From an uncultured Oscillospiraceae bacterium (GTDB lineage: Bacteria; Bacillota; Clostridia; Oscillospirales; Ruminococcaceae): a DNA stretch of 29,563 bases. Positions within the stretch are counted from its first letter, which is position 1; every line of letters starts with the position of its first letter. Location of the stretch: NCBI GenBank assembly GCA_910587465.1, contig CAJUMS010000029.1:1-29563 (forward strand), given 5' to 3'. Shown here in pieces: positions 9,101 through 16,105 of the stretch. The notes below the pieces were generated by a model, which was not told where the DNA came from, searched no databases, and saw only the letters and a list, made by a program, of their open reading frames with translations. A program made the position numbers and the translations under genes.

Positions 9101-9957
9101 TGTTTTCTCGCGTCATCAAGCTCACGCTGACCGTCCTCCTTTGCCTCGGCAAGCTCCCTTTCACCCTTGTCTATTTCTGCCTGCGCGTCGCTGATAACCT
9201 CCTCGTAACGGATAACGCTCCGCTTTTTTCCGAGCTGCTCAAGCTTATCGGATATCTCGTCGCGCAGTGTAATGTATTCATTGGAATAGCTCTGCATTTC
9301 ATGCAGCCTATCGGACTTTATATATATCTCGGTATAAACGTCCTGAGTGAAATGCTCCGCCGGAACGATCATAAACGCGTCAATTGCGCCGTCGCCTATA
9401 TTGGTGCTGCCGCGCTGAGTTTTGGAAATATACATCGGGGTGTTGTATATACCAACGATCTTGTATTCGGTTCGTTTCAGCGGGAATTCCTCCGCGCCCG
9501 TGAGATCCTCAAGCGTTACCGTATCGCCTACATTTATTCCATTGCCGAGAATATTGTAGCTTACGATGCATTCGTCGTCCGCCGCCGGCGCGCTGCCTTC
9601 AAAAATATCTACCATATTGATCTCGTCGGAAGTTTTTGAATATACGCGTGTCAGATACTCATGCTCGTTATCGTGCATAGCAAGATCGGTATATTTAGAG
9701 GTGTACACTCCGTCAATGCCGTCTATTTCCGCGATAGCTTCTGCGTCGTCGTCCGTCAGTCCGAACGTCGACAGCACACGGAGATCGAACAGGTTATGCC
9801 CGTCATAATAATCATCCGCAGAAACCTTCATTATATCGCATGTCGCACGGACGCCGCTGAAAAATCCGACTCCGATAGCGCAAATCAGAAAAATCGACAG
9901 AAAGCGATTCCTCGACTTGGATATCTCGCGTATCGTGTTCTTATTTATCGCCTTCAT
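6133..9957 (-). CDS. FtsX/MacB-type ABC permease with giant extracytoplasmic heptad-repeat hairpin
   Basis: A 1274-residue permease. A membrane segment lies at about 18-38, then a MacB-type extracytoplasmic domain (40-250). Residues 255-715 are almost unbroken heptads of the form [L/I/Y]x[D/E][A/G]xxx. A break around 480-487 (EQDPDTDKQ) splits this into two arms of about 225-230 residues each, as expected for an antiparallel coiled-coil hairpin. FtsX-type segments follow at about 744-765, 793-822 and 840-858, then a second half with segments at about 911-930, 1143-1164, 1197-1221 and 1238-1261. ERIREIATLKVLGF (from about 1171) is the typical coupling motif. The partner is the ATPase encoded 10 nt upstream. 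Proteins of this type are mechanotransmitters or exporters of lipids, peptides or lipoproteins; the substrate is unknown. A TGGAGG site precedes the ATG. Confidence 0.92.
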   Translation of the reverse strand: MKAINKNTIREISKSRNRFLSIFLICAIGVGFFSGVRATCDIMKVSADDYYDGHNLFDLRVLSTFGLTDDDAEAIAEIDGIDGVYTSKYTDLAMHDNEHEYLTRVYSKTSDEINMVDIFEGSAPAADDECIVSYNILGNGINVGDTVTLEDLTGAEEFPLKRTEYKIVGIYNTPMYISKTQRGSTNIGDGAIDAFMIVPAEHFTQDVYTEIYIKSDRLHEMQSYSNEYITLRDEISDKLEQLGKKRSVIRYEEVISDAQAEIDKGERELAEAKEDGQRELDDARKQLDDAKRQIEDGEKELDDAGEEIADGEVQLADAEKELAGAWQEIEDGKRELEKNKPLLEDAKKQLDDAKKEIEDGERQLADGKKALDEAKEQIDEAKKELDEGRKQYDDGKNELDKAQAEVDSARGDLYNGSSQLNSAQSEIDKNRAELNAGKEQLEDARKEVEDGEQQLADGKRALDEAKEMLRRAEEEVQRLEQDPDTDKQILEFARAAMQAARDGVAQAEAEIASSEAQLEAAKQQIADNEQKIADGEAQIEDAQKKVDAGWAELNAGSIQIDSAQKQIDDGRKELEEAKTQLDDGERQITDGLAEYAAGLEEYLKNAELLAAGKSEYVKGMEEYTDGLAEYADGVQKLAGGEVQYYEGMATIAEKKLELTDGKQQYEDGLAELEEAKKKYEDGLTEYEDGLYKFNREIADAERKLAEAREKISDAGNAEWYIFKRDDNVGYAEYESNSERINKIAAIFPVFFLLVAGLVCLTTMSRMVEEQRTQVGTLKALGYSNGAIMRHYMTYAVSGAAVGGVVGAIGGCFLFPSVIVYAYSMMYNIVGIHYLFTPENMIVSIGSMVLAIAATVFFSCNKALQETPASLMRPKAPKAGKRVLIERIPPLWNHMNFFAKVSGRNLFRYKRRMFMTVVGIAGCTALSLTGFGLKDSISDIVNLQYDEIYKYSGYMAYDEDIKPSELSSIYDTLLNYDENTAYTRALIKQYGTEFSGNNVQVYVTAVEDTELFEKFIDLHERISREKLTLAGGAVITEKAAKLLNAKQGDEITLQISDGVNKKVKIAGITEQYTSHYLYLSEDLYKEIFGGEPYYNMIYFDNGISRDKDVQNGFTEHMLKNDNVLAVIMNASSLSSVHETLQIMDLVTVVLIVSAAALAFVVLYNLTNVNITERIREIATLKVLGFYDVEVSSYVFRENIILSMMGGVVGMFLGYALCMFVIQTAEIDEVMFGRSIHFPSYIWALLVTVAFSLIVNLIMTTVLKKISMVESLKSVE

Positions 9958-9967
9958 TTTTCCTCCA

Positions 9968-10669
<702 letters not shown>

Positions 10670-10670
10670 A

Positions 10671-11201
10671 CTACCCCTCCGCTGATTTATTTATACACTC
10701 TATAATAATCCCGATGTTTTCTTCTATCGGCTTTGTACCGTCAACTCGTATCACTGGAATTTTTACCGTCTCTATCCACTTTTCAACAGTATCCTCCGAA
10801 CGCGATCTTACAAATTCAAAGAAGCTCTCTTCCCGTTTGTAAAGATCGCCGCCCTCCAGCATTCGTTCTCCGAACTTTCCAAAGGAGCGGTTTCTTACCC
10901 TTTGCAGCCGAATATCCCTCGGCACTTCGATAAGTACCGCGTACCGAAAAAATGAACAAGCGGTCTCCCCGTAATCTCCTTTTACCGAAGCGAAAACAAA
11001 ATTATTATGCGTCCGTATTCTCTCTAACAGCAACCTTTCGACTTCCTCCCGCGTGCGCTGCGACGCGTAAATATAGTCGGGATCGGTCTTGGGAAAATAC
11101 AAGTCCTCATTGTCAATAAAATGATAATCCAGTTTATCCGCCAGTGCTTTTCCGAGCGTGCTCTTTCCAACGCCGTTCAAACCGCATACAATGATACCCA
11201 C
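10671..11201 (-). CDS. P-loop kinase-like (AAA_18/shikimate-kinase-like) NTP-binding protein
   Basis: A small P-loop protein with Walker A GLNGVGKST near the N terminus (Lys13), a DNEDLYFP segment where such kinases bind phosphoryl acceptors, and an Arg-rich lid region (RLQRVRNRSFGKFGERM). It resembles adenylate/shikimate-type small-molecule kinases; the acceptor is unknown. An upstream in-frame ATG at 11237 exists, but it lies inside a GC-rich hairpin with no ribosome site. The GTG at 11201 has GGAGG about 10 nt upstream and puts the P-loop at the usual position, so I prefer it (176 residues). It is translationally coupled to the ABC ATPase gene; whether it serves that transporter is unclear. 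Confidence 0.75.
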   Translation of the reverse strand: MGIIVCGLNGVGKSTLGKALADKLDYHFIDNEDLYFPKTDPDYIYASQRTREEVERLLLERIRTHNNFVFASVKGDYGETACSFFRYAVLIEVPRDIRLQRVRNRSFGKFGERMLEGGDLYKREESFFEFVRSRSEDTVEKWIETVKIPVIRVDGTKPIEENIGIIIECINKSAEG

Positions 11202-11231
11202 CGCAATGCGTCCTCCAATACTATACGGAAA

Positions 11232-11257
11232 CGGCACCGCACGGCTGTACGGTGCCG
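11232..11257 (-). terminator. GC-rich hairpin downstream of serS, possible weak terminator
   Basis: An 8-bp perfect stem (11232-11239 with 11250-11257) with a 10-base loop lies between serS and the kinase-like gene. On the minus strand only three T residues follow, so it may be a leaky terminator or a leader structure rather than a full stop. Confidence 0.4.
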
Positions 11258-11349
11258 AATAAGTTATTTCAGCTACTTACTTATTATTATTTTACATTTT
11301 CACACCGAAAATTATGTGTTACTTTGTTGAATAATGAGTGAAAATAAGA

Positions 11350-12630
11350 TTATCCGCCGATCTTGTCCTTGCCGCCCATATACGGACGAAGAACCTCGGG
11401 AATATTTACCGTACCGTCAGCGTTGAGGTTGTTTTCGAGAAATGCGATAAGCATTCTCGGCGGCGCTACTACGGTATTGTTAAGGGTATGCGCAAAGTAC
11501 TTTCCGTCTTTGCCATTGACGCGTATCTTCAGACGGCGAGCCTGCGCGTCACCGAGATTGGAGCACGACCCTACCTCGAAGTACTTCTTCTGACGCGGCG
11601 ACCATGCCTCAACGTCATAGCTCTTGACCTTCAGATCCGCCAAGTCACCCGAGCAGCACTCGATGGTGCGCACAGGGATATCCATGCTGCGGAACAGGTC
11701 AACGGTGTTTTGCCACAGCTTTTCAAACCACATCGGCGACTCTTCGGGTTTGCAGACTACGATCATCTCCTGCTTTTCAAACTGGTGAATTCTGTACACA
11801 CCGCGCTCCTCGATACCATGAGCTCCCTTTTCCTTGCGGAAACAGGGAGAATAGCTCGTGAGCGTTTTCGGGAGCGTATCTTCATCTATAATAGTGTCTA
11901 TGAACTTGCCAATCATAGAGTGCTCGGAAGTACCTATTAGATACAAGTCCTCGCCCTCGATCTTGTACATCATAGCGTCCATTTCCGCAAAGCTCATAAC
12001 GCCCGTAACGACGTTGGAGCGGATCATAAACGGAGGAACACAGTAGGTGAAACCTCTGTCGATCATAAAGTCGCGCGCATACGAGATTACGGCGGAGTGC
12101 AGACGCGCGATATCACCCATAAGGTAATAGAAACCGTTTCCCGCTACCTTACGAGCGGAATCGAGATCGATACCGTTCAGTTTTTCCATTATCTCGCTAT
12201 GATACGGAACTTCAAAATCAGGAACTGCAGGCTCACCGTAACGCTTAATCTCCACGTTTTCGCTGTCATCCTTACCGATAGGAACGGACGGATCAATGAT
12301 ATTCGGAATGGTCATCATTATCTTGTTGATCTTTTCATCAATAATCGGCTCCTGCTTCTCCAGCTCCGCAAGCTCCTTCGCGAACTCCGCTACCTGAGCC
12401 TTAGCCCTTTCCGCATCGTCCTTCTGACCGTTCGCCATAAACTTACCGATCTCCTTGGAAATGCGGTTCTTGTCCGCGCGGAGAGCTTCGGCACGCTGCA
12501 ACGTCTTGCGGCGCTCAAGGTCAAGGCCGATGACCTCGTCGACCAATGGAACCTTGCTGTCCTGAAACTTTTTCTTGATGTTCTCCTTTACCGCGTCAGG
12601 ATTTTCCCTTAAGAATTTTATATCTATCAT
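11350..12630 (-). CDS. serS: Serine--tRNA ligase
   Basis: A 426-residue class II aminoacyl-tRNA synthetase. The N-terminal tRNA-binding coiled coil spans about 30-105. The catalytic core shows LIGTSEHS (231-238), motif 2 FRKEKGAHGIEERGVYRIHQFEKQE (about 264-288, key Arg residues present), GSCSNLGDAQARR (354-366) and motif 3 HTLNNTVVAPPRMLIAFLEN (381-400). It charges tRNA-Ser and, for selenocysteine users, tRNA-Sec. Motif 3 differs from the usual bacterial HTLNGSGLAVGRT and looks closer to the HTLNxTxxAxxR form of archaeal-type enzymes, although the essential Arg is kept. It begins 25 nt after parB, with an AGGAG site before the ATG and no room for a T-box leader, so it is probably read through from the parAB promoter. 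Confidence 0.95.
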   Translation of the reverse strand: MIDIKFLRENPDAVKENIKKKFQDSKVPLVDEVIGLDLERRKTLQRAEALRADKNRISKEIGKFMANGQKDDAERAKAQVAEFAKELAELEKQEPIIDEKINKIMMTIPNIIDPSVPIGKDDSENVEIKRYGEPAVPDFEVPYHSEIMEKLNGIDLDSARKVAGNGFYYLMGDIARLHSAVISYARDFMIDRGFTYCVPPFMIRSNVVTGVMSFAEMDAMMYKIEGEDLYLIGTSEHSMIGKFIDTIIDEDTLPKTLTSYSPCFRKEKGAHGIEERGVYRIHQFEKQEMIVVCKPEESPMWFEKLWQNTVDLFRSMDIPVRTIECCSGDLADLKVKSYDVEAWSPRQKKYFEVGSCSNLGDAQARRLKIRVNGKDGKYFAHTLNNTVVAPPRMLIAFLENNLNADGTVNIPEVLRPYMGGKDKIGG

Positions 12631-12655
12631 GATTTTTTATCTCCTGTCAATTTAA

Positions 12656-13516
12656 TCAATTTTCCTGAAAATGCTTGAGTATTCCCTCAAGCTGATCTTT
12701 ATCGCCAAAGCTTATTTGCAAAACGTTTCCGCTCTTTCCCTCGGATATTTTGACCTTAGTACCGAGCTGCTCCGCAAGGCTTACCTCTACCTCGGTGTAG
12801 TATGTCATACGAGGCTTTATCTCACGGGACTTGTTCTCGTATTCTTCCCGAAGCCGTTCTGTCTCGCGTTTTGCAATAGCCTCGACTTGACGCACGGATA
12901 GCTCACCCTCGGCTGTCTTATGCGCAAGCTCAATCATAAGCGCCTCGTCCTTGATCTTTTTCAACGCCTTGCAGTGCCCCGCCGACAGGCTGCCGTTACG
13001 TAAAAGCTCCTGCACTCCATTCGGCATCATCAGCAGTCCCAGACTGTTCGCGATAGAAGAACGCGCCTTCCCAAGCGCTTTTGCAAGTCTGTCCTGCGTC
13101 ATATCGTACTTGTCGATAAGCTCCTTGTAACCAAGCGCTTCTTCAATAGGATTAAGGTTTTCGCGCTGCAAATTTTCAATCATCGCGATCTGCATTGCCT
13201 GTTCCTCTGTAATATCGTCGCGAACGATAACGGGTATCTCACTCAGCCCCGCCATTTTCGCGGCCCTCCAACGGCGCTCTCCCGCAATTATCTGATAACT
13301 TCCGTCCGACTGTGATCTCACGATAAGCGGCTGCAAAACGCCATGTTCTGTTATCGACTCTGCAAGCTGTTTAAGGCTTTCATTGTCAAAATTCTTTCGC
13401 GGCTGATCCTTATTCGGCTCAATCTCACTTAACCTAAGCATTGTTCCGTTCTCGCCGCTCTCAACGCTGTTGTCGAAGAACAGATCGTTAAAGCTGCTTT
13501 CAGTTTTTCTTGGCAT
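12656..13516 (-). CDS. parB: Chromosome partitioning protein ParB (Spo0J)
   Basis: A 286-residue ParB. The CTPase domain shows AGERRWRAAKMAG (78-90) and ENLQRENL (114-121); the helix-turn-helix follows at about 139-185, and a C-terminal dimerisation domain ends the protein. At the four positions that separate ParB from Noc specificity it has Arg152, Ser158, Met163 and Gly180. Arg and Gly are the ParB-type residues, so it should read the parS sites found here. It spreads as a CTP clamp, loads SMC and regulates ParA. Its ATG overlaps the end of parA by 17 nt, with GGAGAAGG inside parA as ribosome site. Confidence 0.96.
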   Translation of the reverse strand: MPRKTESSFNDLFFDNSVESGENGTMLRLSEIEPNKDQPRKNFDNESLKQLAESITEHGVLQPLIVRSQSDGSYQIIAGERRWRAAKMAGLSEIPVIVRDDITEEQAMQIAMIENLQRENLNPIEEALGYKELIDKYDMTQDRLAKALGKARSSIANSLGLLMMPNGVQELLRNGSLSAGHCKALKKIKDEALMIELAHKTAEGELSVRQVEAIAKRETERLREEYENKSREIKPRMTYYTEVEVSLAEQLGTKVKISEGKSGNVLQISFGDKDQLEGILKHFQEN

Positions 13517-14297
13517 TTACCTTCTCCATTTCACGACATTTTGTTAAAACTTCCTTTGACAATTTCGCGTATGTATCCGCGCCCTTAGAACCTTTATCAA
13601 AAAAAATAACGGGCTCGCCATGGCTCTGTGCCTCGGAAATACGGACGTTTCTCGGAATCTCCGTCTTGAATATCGCTTTCTTATCAAATGCGCTCTTAAT
13701 ATCGTTTTTGATCTCATTTGCCGAAAGCAGACGCTTGTCCACCATTGTAAACACAATACCCATTATCGTCAGATCGCGGTTGAACTTCTGCTTGACATTT
13801 TTAATTGTATACATAAGCTGTGCCAAGCCCTCTCGCGCGAAATGCTCGCAAACCATTGGCACGATAATCGTATCGCACGCCACCAACGTATTCACCGCCA
13901 GCACACCAAGCGATGGCAGACTGTCGATAATAATAATGTCATAGTCCTCACGAATTTGAAGAACAGCTTTTCTCAATTGCAAATTCTTCTGCTCCATATT
14001 TGTCAGCGCAGGCTCCGCGTCACTGAGCTTAGGATTTGCGGGCATTATCGAAATATTCTTGTAACGCGTCGTGATTATTGCCTCCGCAGGACGACAGTTT
14101 CCCGTAACTACGTCGTATGTAGTGTAGTCAAGCGTTTTCTTTTTTATTCCGAAACCTGTTGTCGAGTTACCCTGAGGGTCAAAGTCGATAAGCAGGACCT
14201 TTTTCCCAAGTGTTCCGAGACCTGCCGCGATATTAACGGCTGTTGTTGTTTTGCCAACGCCGCCCTTCTGGTTTACAACTCCAATTACGATTCCCAA
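13500..14297 (-). CDS. parA: Chromosome partitioning ATPase ParA (Soj)
   Basis: A 265-residue ParA/MinD-type ATPase with the deviant Walker A QKGGVGKTTT (signature Lys11, catalytic Lys16), the DFDPQGN switch region and a Walker B-like IIIDSLPSLG. It binds DNA non-specifically as an ATP dimer, follows ParB-parS complexes and, in Firmicutes, feeds back on DnaA. The start is TTG at 14297, the only initiator near AAGGGGG (spacing about 8 nt), and gives the usual MGIVIGVVNQKGG N terminus. It is transcribed from its own promoter just downstream of the double parS site and overlaps parB. Confidence 0.96.
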   Translation of the reverse strand: MGIVIGVVNQKGGVGKTTTAVNIAAGLGTLGKKVLLIDFDPQGNSTTGFGIKKKTLDYTTYDVVTGNCRPAEAIITTRYKNISIMPANPKLSDAEPALTNMEQKNLQLRKAVLQIREDYDIIIIDSLPSLGVLAVNTLVACDTIIVPMVCEHFAREGLAQLMYTIKNVKQKFNRDLTIMGIVFTMVDKRLLSANEIKNDIKSAFDKKAIFKTEIPRNVRISEAQSHGEPVIFFDKGSKGADTYAKLSKEVLTKCREMEKVNAKKN

Positions 14298-14336
14298 GGT
14301 TTTTCCCCCTTTTTTTACAAAAATTATTACTTATTT

Positions 14337-14342
14337 ATTATA
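14337..14342 (-). promoter_or_regulatory. Extended -10 promoter of parA-parB
   Basis: On the minus strand TGC-TATAAT gives a perfect extended -10 box; no good -35 box is seen at 17 nt. The first parS lies only 40 bp upstream of the -10, so ParB bound and spread from parS could repress this promoter. Confidence 0.7.
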
Positions 14343-14381
14343 GCATACTTATCGACAAAAGAAAAGCCCTTTTTACAAAAT

Positions 14382-14397
14382 TGTTCCACGTGGAACA
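14382..14397. other. parS site 1
   Basis: A perfect 16-bp palindrome, TGTTCCACGTGGAACA, fits the conserved ParB binding site (TGTTNCACGTGNAACA type). It lies directly upstream of parA. Confidence 0.95.
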
Positions 14398-14423
14398 ATT
14401 TTTCGGCGAATTGACCGAAAAAA

Positions 14424-14439
14424 TGTTCCACGTGGAACA
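14424..14439. other. parS site 2
   Basis: An identical copy of TGTTCCACGTGGAACA, 26 bp from site 1, in the noc-parA gap. Confidence 0.95.
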
Positions 14440-14491
14440 ATATAATATTCAATCTCAACGGTATCGGTATACGGCGTTACATTATTATAAA

Positions 14492-15304
14492 TTATATGTT
14501 TATAGGAAATTTGATTGTATACTCGTAGTACCTCTCCGATTTTTCCGTTGACAACTCACATGGTATTTTATCGTCTTTAATTCGTTTAAGCAGCGCGTTC
14601 AGAGAATTCATGTACAGCCTAGGCGGTGCGGTTATCGGCAGTCTTTTCCGCTGCTTTTTTTCATGCTTTGGCACTCCGTTTAGTACTTGATTAACCAATT
14701 CCTCCGTCTGCGAAAGATTAAGGCTCTTAGTGATCACCTTTTCAATTGCGCCCAATCTAAGCTCAACATTCTCAATACGAACTAAAGCCCGCGCCTGCCG
14801 TTCGTTAAGATTACCCATAATCAGCATCCTTCGTTCAGTATCGGAGAGCTTTAAAAGCCGCAGCTTATTCGCAATGGTTGACTGAGCTTTACCGAGTCTT
14901 GCCGCGGCACTTTCCTGCGTCAATCCATAGAACGAGATCAGCTTTTCAATAGCCAACGCCTCTTCAAAGTAACTAAGGTCCTTTCGCTGAATATTCTCAA
15001 TTAGCGCCAACACTGCCGACTGCTCGTCGTCAACCGACATAACGATACACGGCACCTCGTTTAACCCTGCAAGCTTTGCGGCACGCATTCTCCGCTCACC
15101 ACTGATTATTTCGTAAACCGCACCCTTTTTTCTAACGCATATCGGCTGTATAATACCGTTTTCTTTAATACTTTGCGACAATGATAAAAGCTGCTCTTCG
15201 CTGAATTGGCGGCGCGGCTGCGACTTATTCGGAGTAAGCTCGTTCAATTCAAGCATAACCACCTGTCCCGCTATTTTTTCCTTTTGTTTAAAAAATCCTG
15301 TCAT
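14492..15304 (-). CDS. noc: Nucleoid occlusion protein Noc (ParB paralogue)
   Basis: A 270-residue ParB-family protein with the CTPase motifs SGERRMRAAKLAG (68-80) and ENIQRKDL (103-110) and a helix-turn-helix at about 129-173. The four residues known to give Noc its own DNA specificity in Bacillus (Gln, Lys, Lys, Arg) are all present at Gln141, Lys147, Lys152 and Arg169, unlike the ParB encoded nearby. The N-terminal MTGFFKQKEK could be the short amphipathic membrane-targeting helix of Noc. Noc couples DNA binding to membrane attachment and blocks division over the nucleoid. An ATG at 15328 would add eight residues, but GGAGG sits about 8 nt before the ATG at 15304, which I chose. It has its own promoter, after the rsmG terminator. 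Confidence 0.93.
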   Translation of the reverse strand: MTGFFKQKEKIAGQVVMLELNELTPNKSQPRRQFSEEQLLSLSQSIKENGIIQPICVRKKGAVYEIISGERRMRAAKLAGLNEVPCIVMSVDDEQSAVLALIENIQRKDLSYFEEALAIEKLISFYGLTQESAAARLGKAQSTIANKLRLLKLSDTERRMLIMGNLNERQARALVRIENVELRLGAIEKVITKSLNLSQTEELVNQVLNGVPKHEKKQRKRLPITAPPRLYMNSLNALLKRIKDDKIPCELSTEKSERYYEYTIKFPINI

Positions 15305-15326
15305 AATTTCTACCTCCTGTACAAAC

Positions 15327-15355
15327 ATTGTAGCACAGACGGGAAATTATTTCCA
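15327..15355 (-). promoter_or_regulatory. Promoter of noc
   Basis: On the minus strand TGC-TACAAT (extended -10, hexamer 15327-15332) lies 17 nt from TGGAAA (15350-15355). The spacer includes ATTTCCCG, a half of the Bacillus Noc-binding sequence, which may be chance. Confidence 0.6.
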
Positions 15356-15401
15356 CAAAAACTTTTCGCATTTCCCGACACCAATCAACCCCGCGCAACA
15401 G

Positions 15402-15427
15402 AAAAAGCCTCATCATAGAGGCTTTTT
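15402..15427 (-). terminator. Terminator of the mnmG-rsmG transcript
   Basis: A 10-bp stem (15402-15411 with 15418-15427) ends in a T-rich arm on either strand. The rsmG stop codon lies in its loop region, so the hairpin overlaps the coding end. Confidence 0.8.
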
Positions 15428-16105
15428 TGTGATATTAGCATAACTGCGCGGATATTTTGTCGGAGTTTGCGATATTTTTTTTATGATAGCAAGCCTCCTG
15501 CCGTCACCGTTCGGAAGCATATAATCAAGAGACCTATCAAGCCTTCCGCCAAGCTGCTTGATTGCATTATCGGCAGCGTTAACATTCTCGTTCACGGATT
15601 TCAAGGCGATAAACTCACCGCCAACCTTAACAAACGGCAAACAAAGCTCCGTTAAAACAGGCAGCGCCGCAACGGCTCTCGCGGTCGCTAAATCGTACCT
15701 TTCACGCCGCTTTCGTCCAAGCTCTTCCCCACGCGCATGAATTACCTCTGCACTTGCGCCGATCTTCCCAATCGCAAGCTCCAAATAAGTACATCTTTTT
15801 CCAAGACTGTCACAAAGCGTTGCTTTCAAATCGGGACGAACGATCAGCAAAGGCAGCGCCGGAAATCCCGCACCCGTTCCAACGTCAATAAAGCTCGCTC
15901 CCTCAGCAATACCTATCATTACAAACGGCAGAACACTGTCAATAAAATGTTTCATCACAACGTCCTCAAACTCGGTTATAGATGTTAAATTCACGTTCTT
16001 GTTATACTCAGCCATAAATTCGAACAATATACAAAACTGCTCCGCCTGCCGCTCCGTTATTGAAATATCGGCAGCCGCAAACATCTCAAATATTTTCGCC
16101 GTCAT
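15413..16105 (-). CDS. rsmG: 16S rRNA (guanine-N7)-methyltransferase RsmG (GidB)
   Basis: A Rossmann methyltransferase of 230 residues with the SAM-binding motif DVGTGAGFPALPL and family marks MKHFIDSVLP, LGKRCTYLE and ATARAVAALPVLTE. It methylates G527 of 16S rRNA; loss in other bacteria gives low-level streptomycin resistance. An in-frame ATG at 16126 would add seven residues. The ATG at 16105, with GGGAG about 7 nt upstream, gives the usual N terminus and is preferred. It overlaps the end of mnmG by 20 nt, indicating coupling. Confidence 0.95.
   Translation of the reverse strand: MTAKIFEMFAAADISITERQAEQFCILFEFMAEYNKNVNLTSITEFEDVVMKHFIDSVLPFVMIGIAEGASFIDVGTGAGFPALPLLIVRPDLKATLCDSLGKRCTYLELAIGKIGASAEVIHARGEELGRKRRERYDLATARAVAALPVLTELCLPFVKVGGEFIALKSVNENVNAADNAIKQLGGRLDRSLDYMLPNGDGRRLAIIKKISQTPTKYPRSYANITKKPL

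Larger units (their letters stand above)
14382..14439. repeat. 58-bp composite palindrome made of two parS sites and an inverted-repeat spacer
   Basis: The spacer carries TTTTTCGG (14399-14406) and CCGAAAAA (14415-14422) around an 8-base centre. Its centre (14410.5) coincides with the midpoint of the two parS sites, so the whole 58 bp is symmetric except for three mismatched pairs. It has no U tract on either strand and is not a terminator. Confidence 0.85.

Noticed and set aside
7860..9190. Short repeated DNA segments that could be mistaken for a tandem-repeat or CRISPR-like array
   Set aside because: They are degenerate codons of the 7-residue coiled-coil repeat, with no constant repeat and no unique spacers.
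8029..9639. A 536-codon open frame on the plus strand
   Set aside because: It is antisense to the heptad-repeat part of the ABC permease; the biased repeat codons keep the opposite frame open. Leu/Phe/Arg-rich nonsense composition and no ribosome site.
11325..11333. TGTTGAATA, same as the presumed DnaA-box variant
   Set aside because: A single isolated copy 16 kb from dnaA; one chance match in a window of this size is expected.
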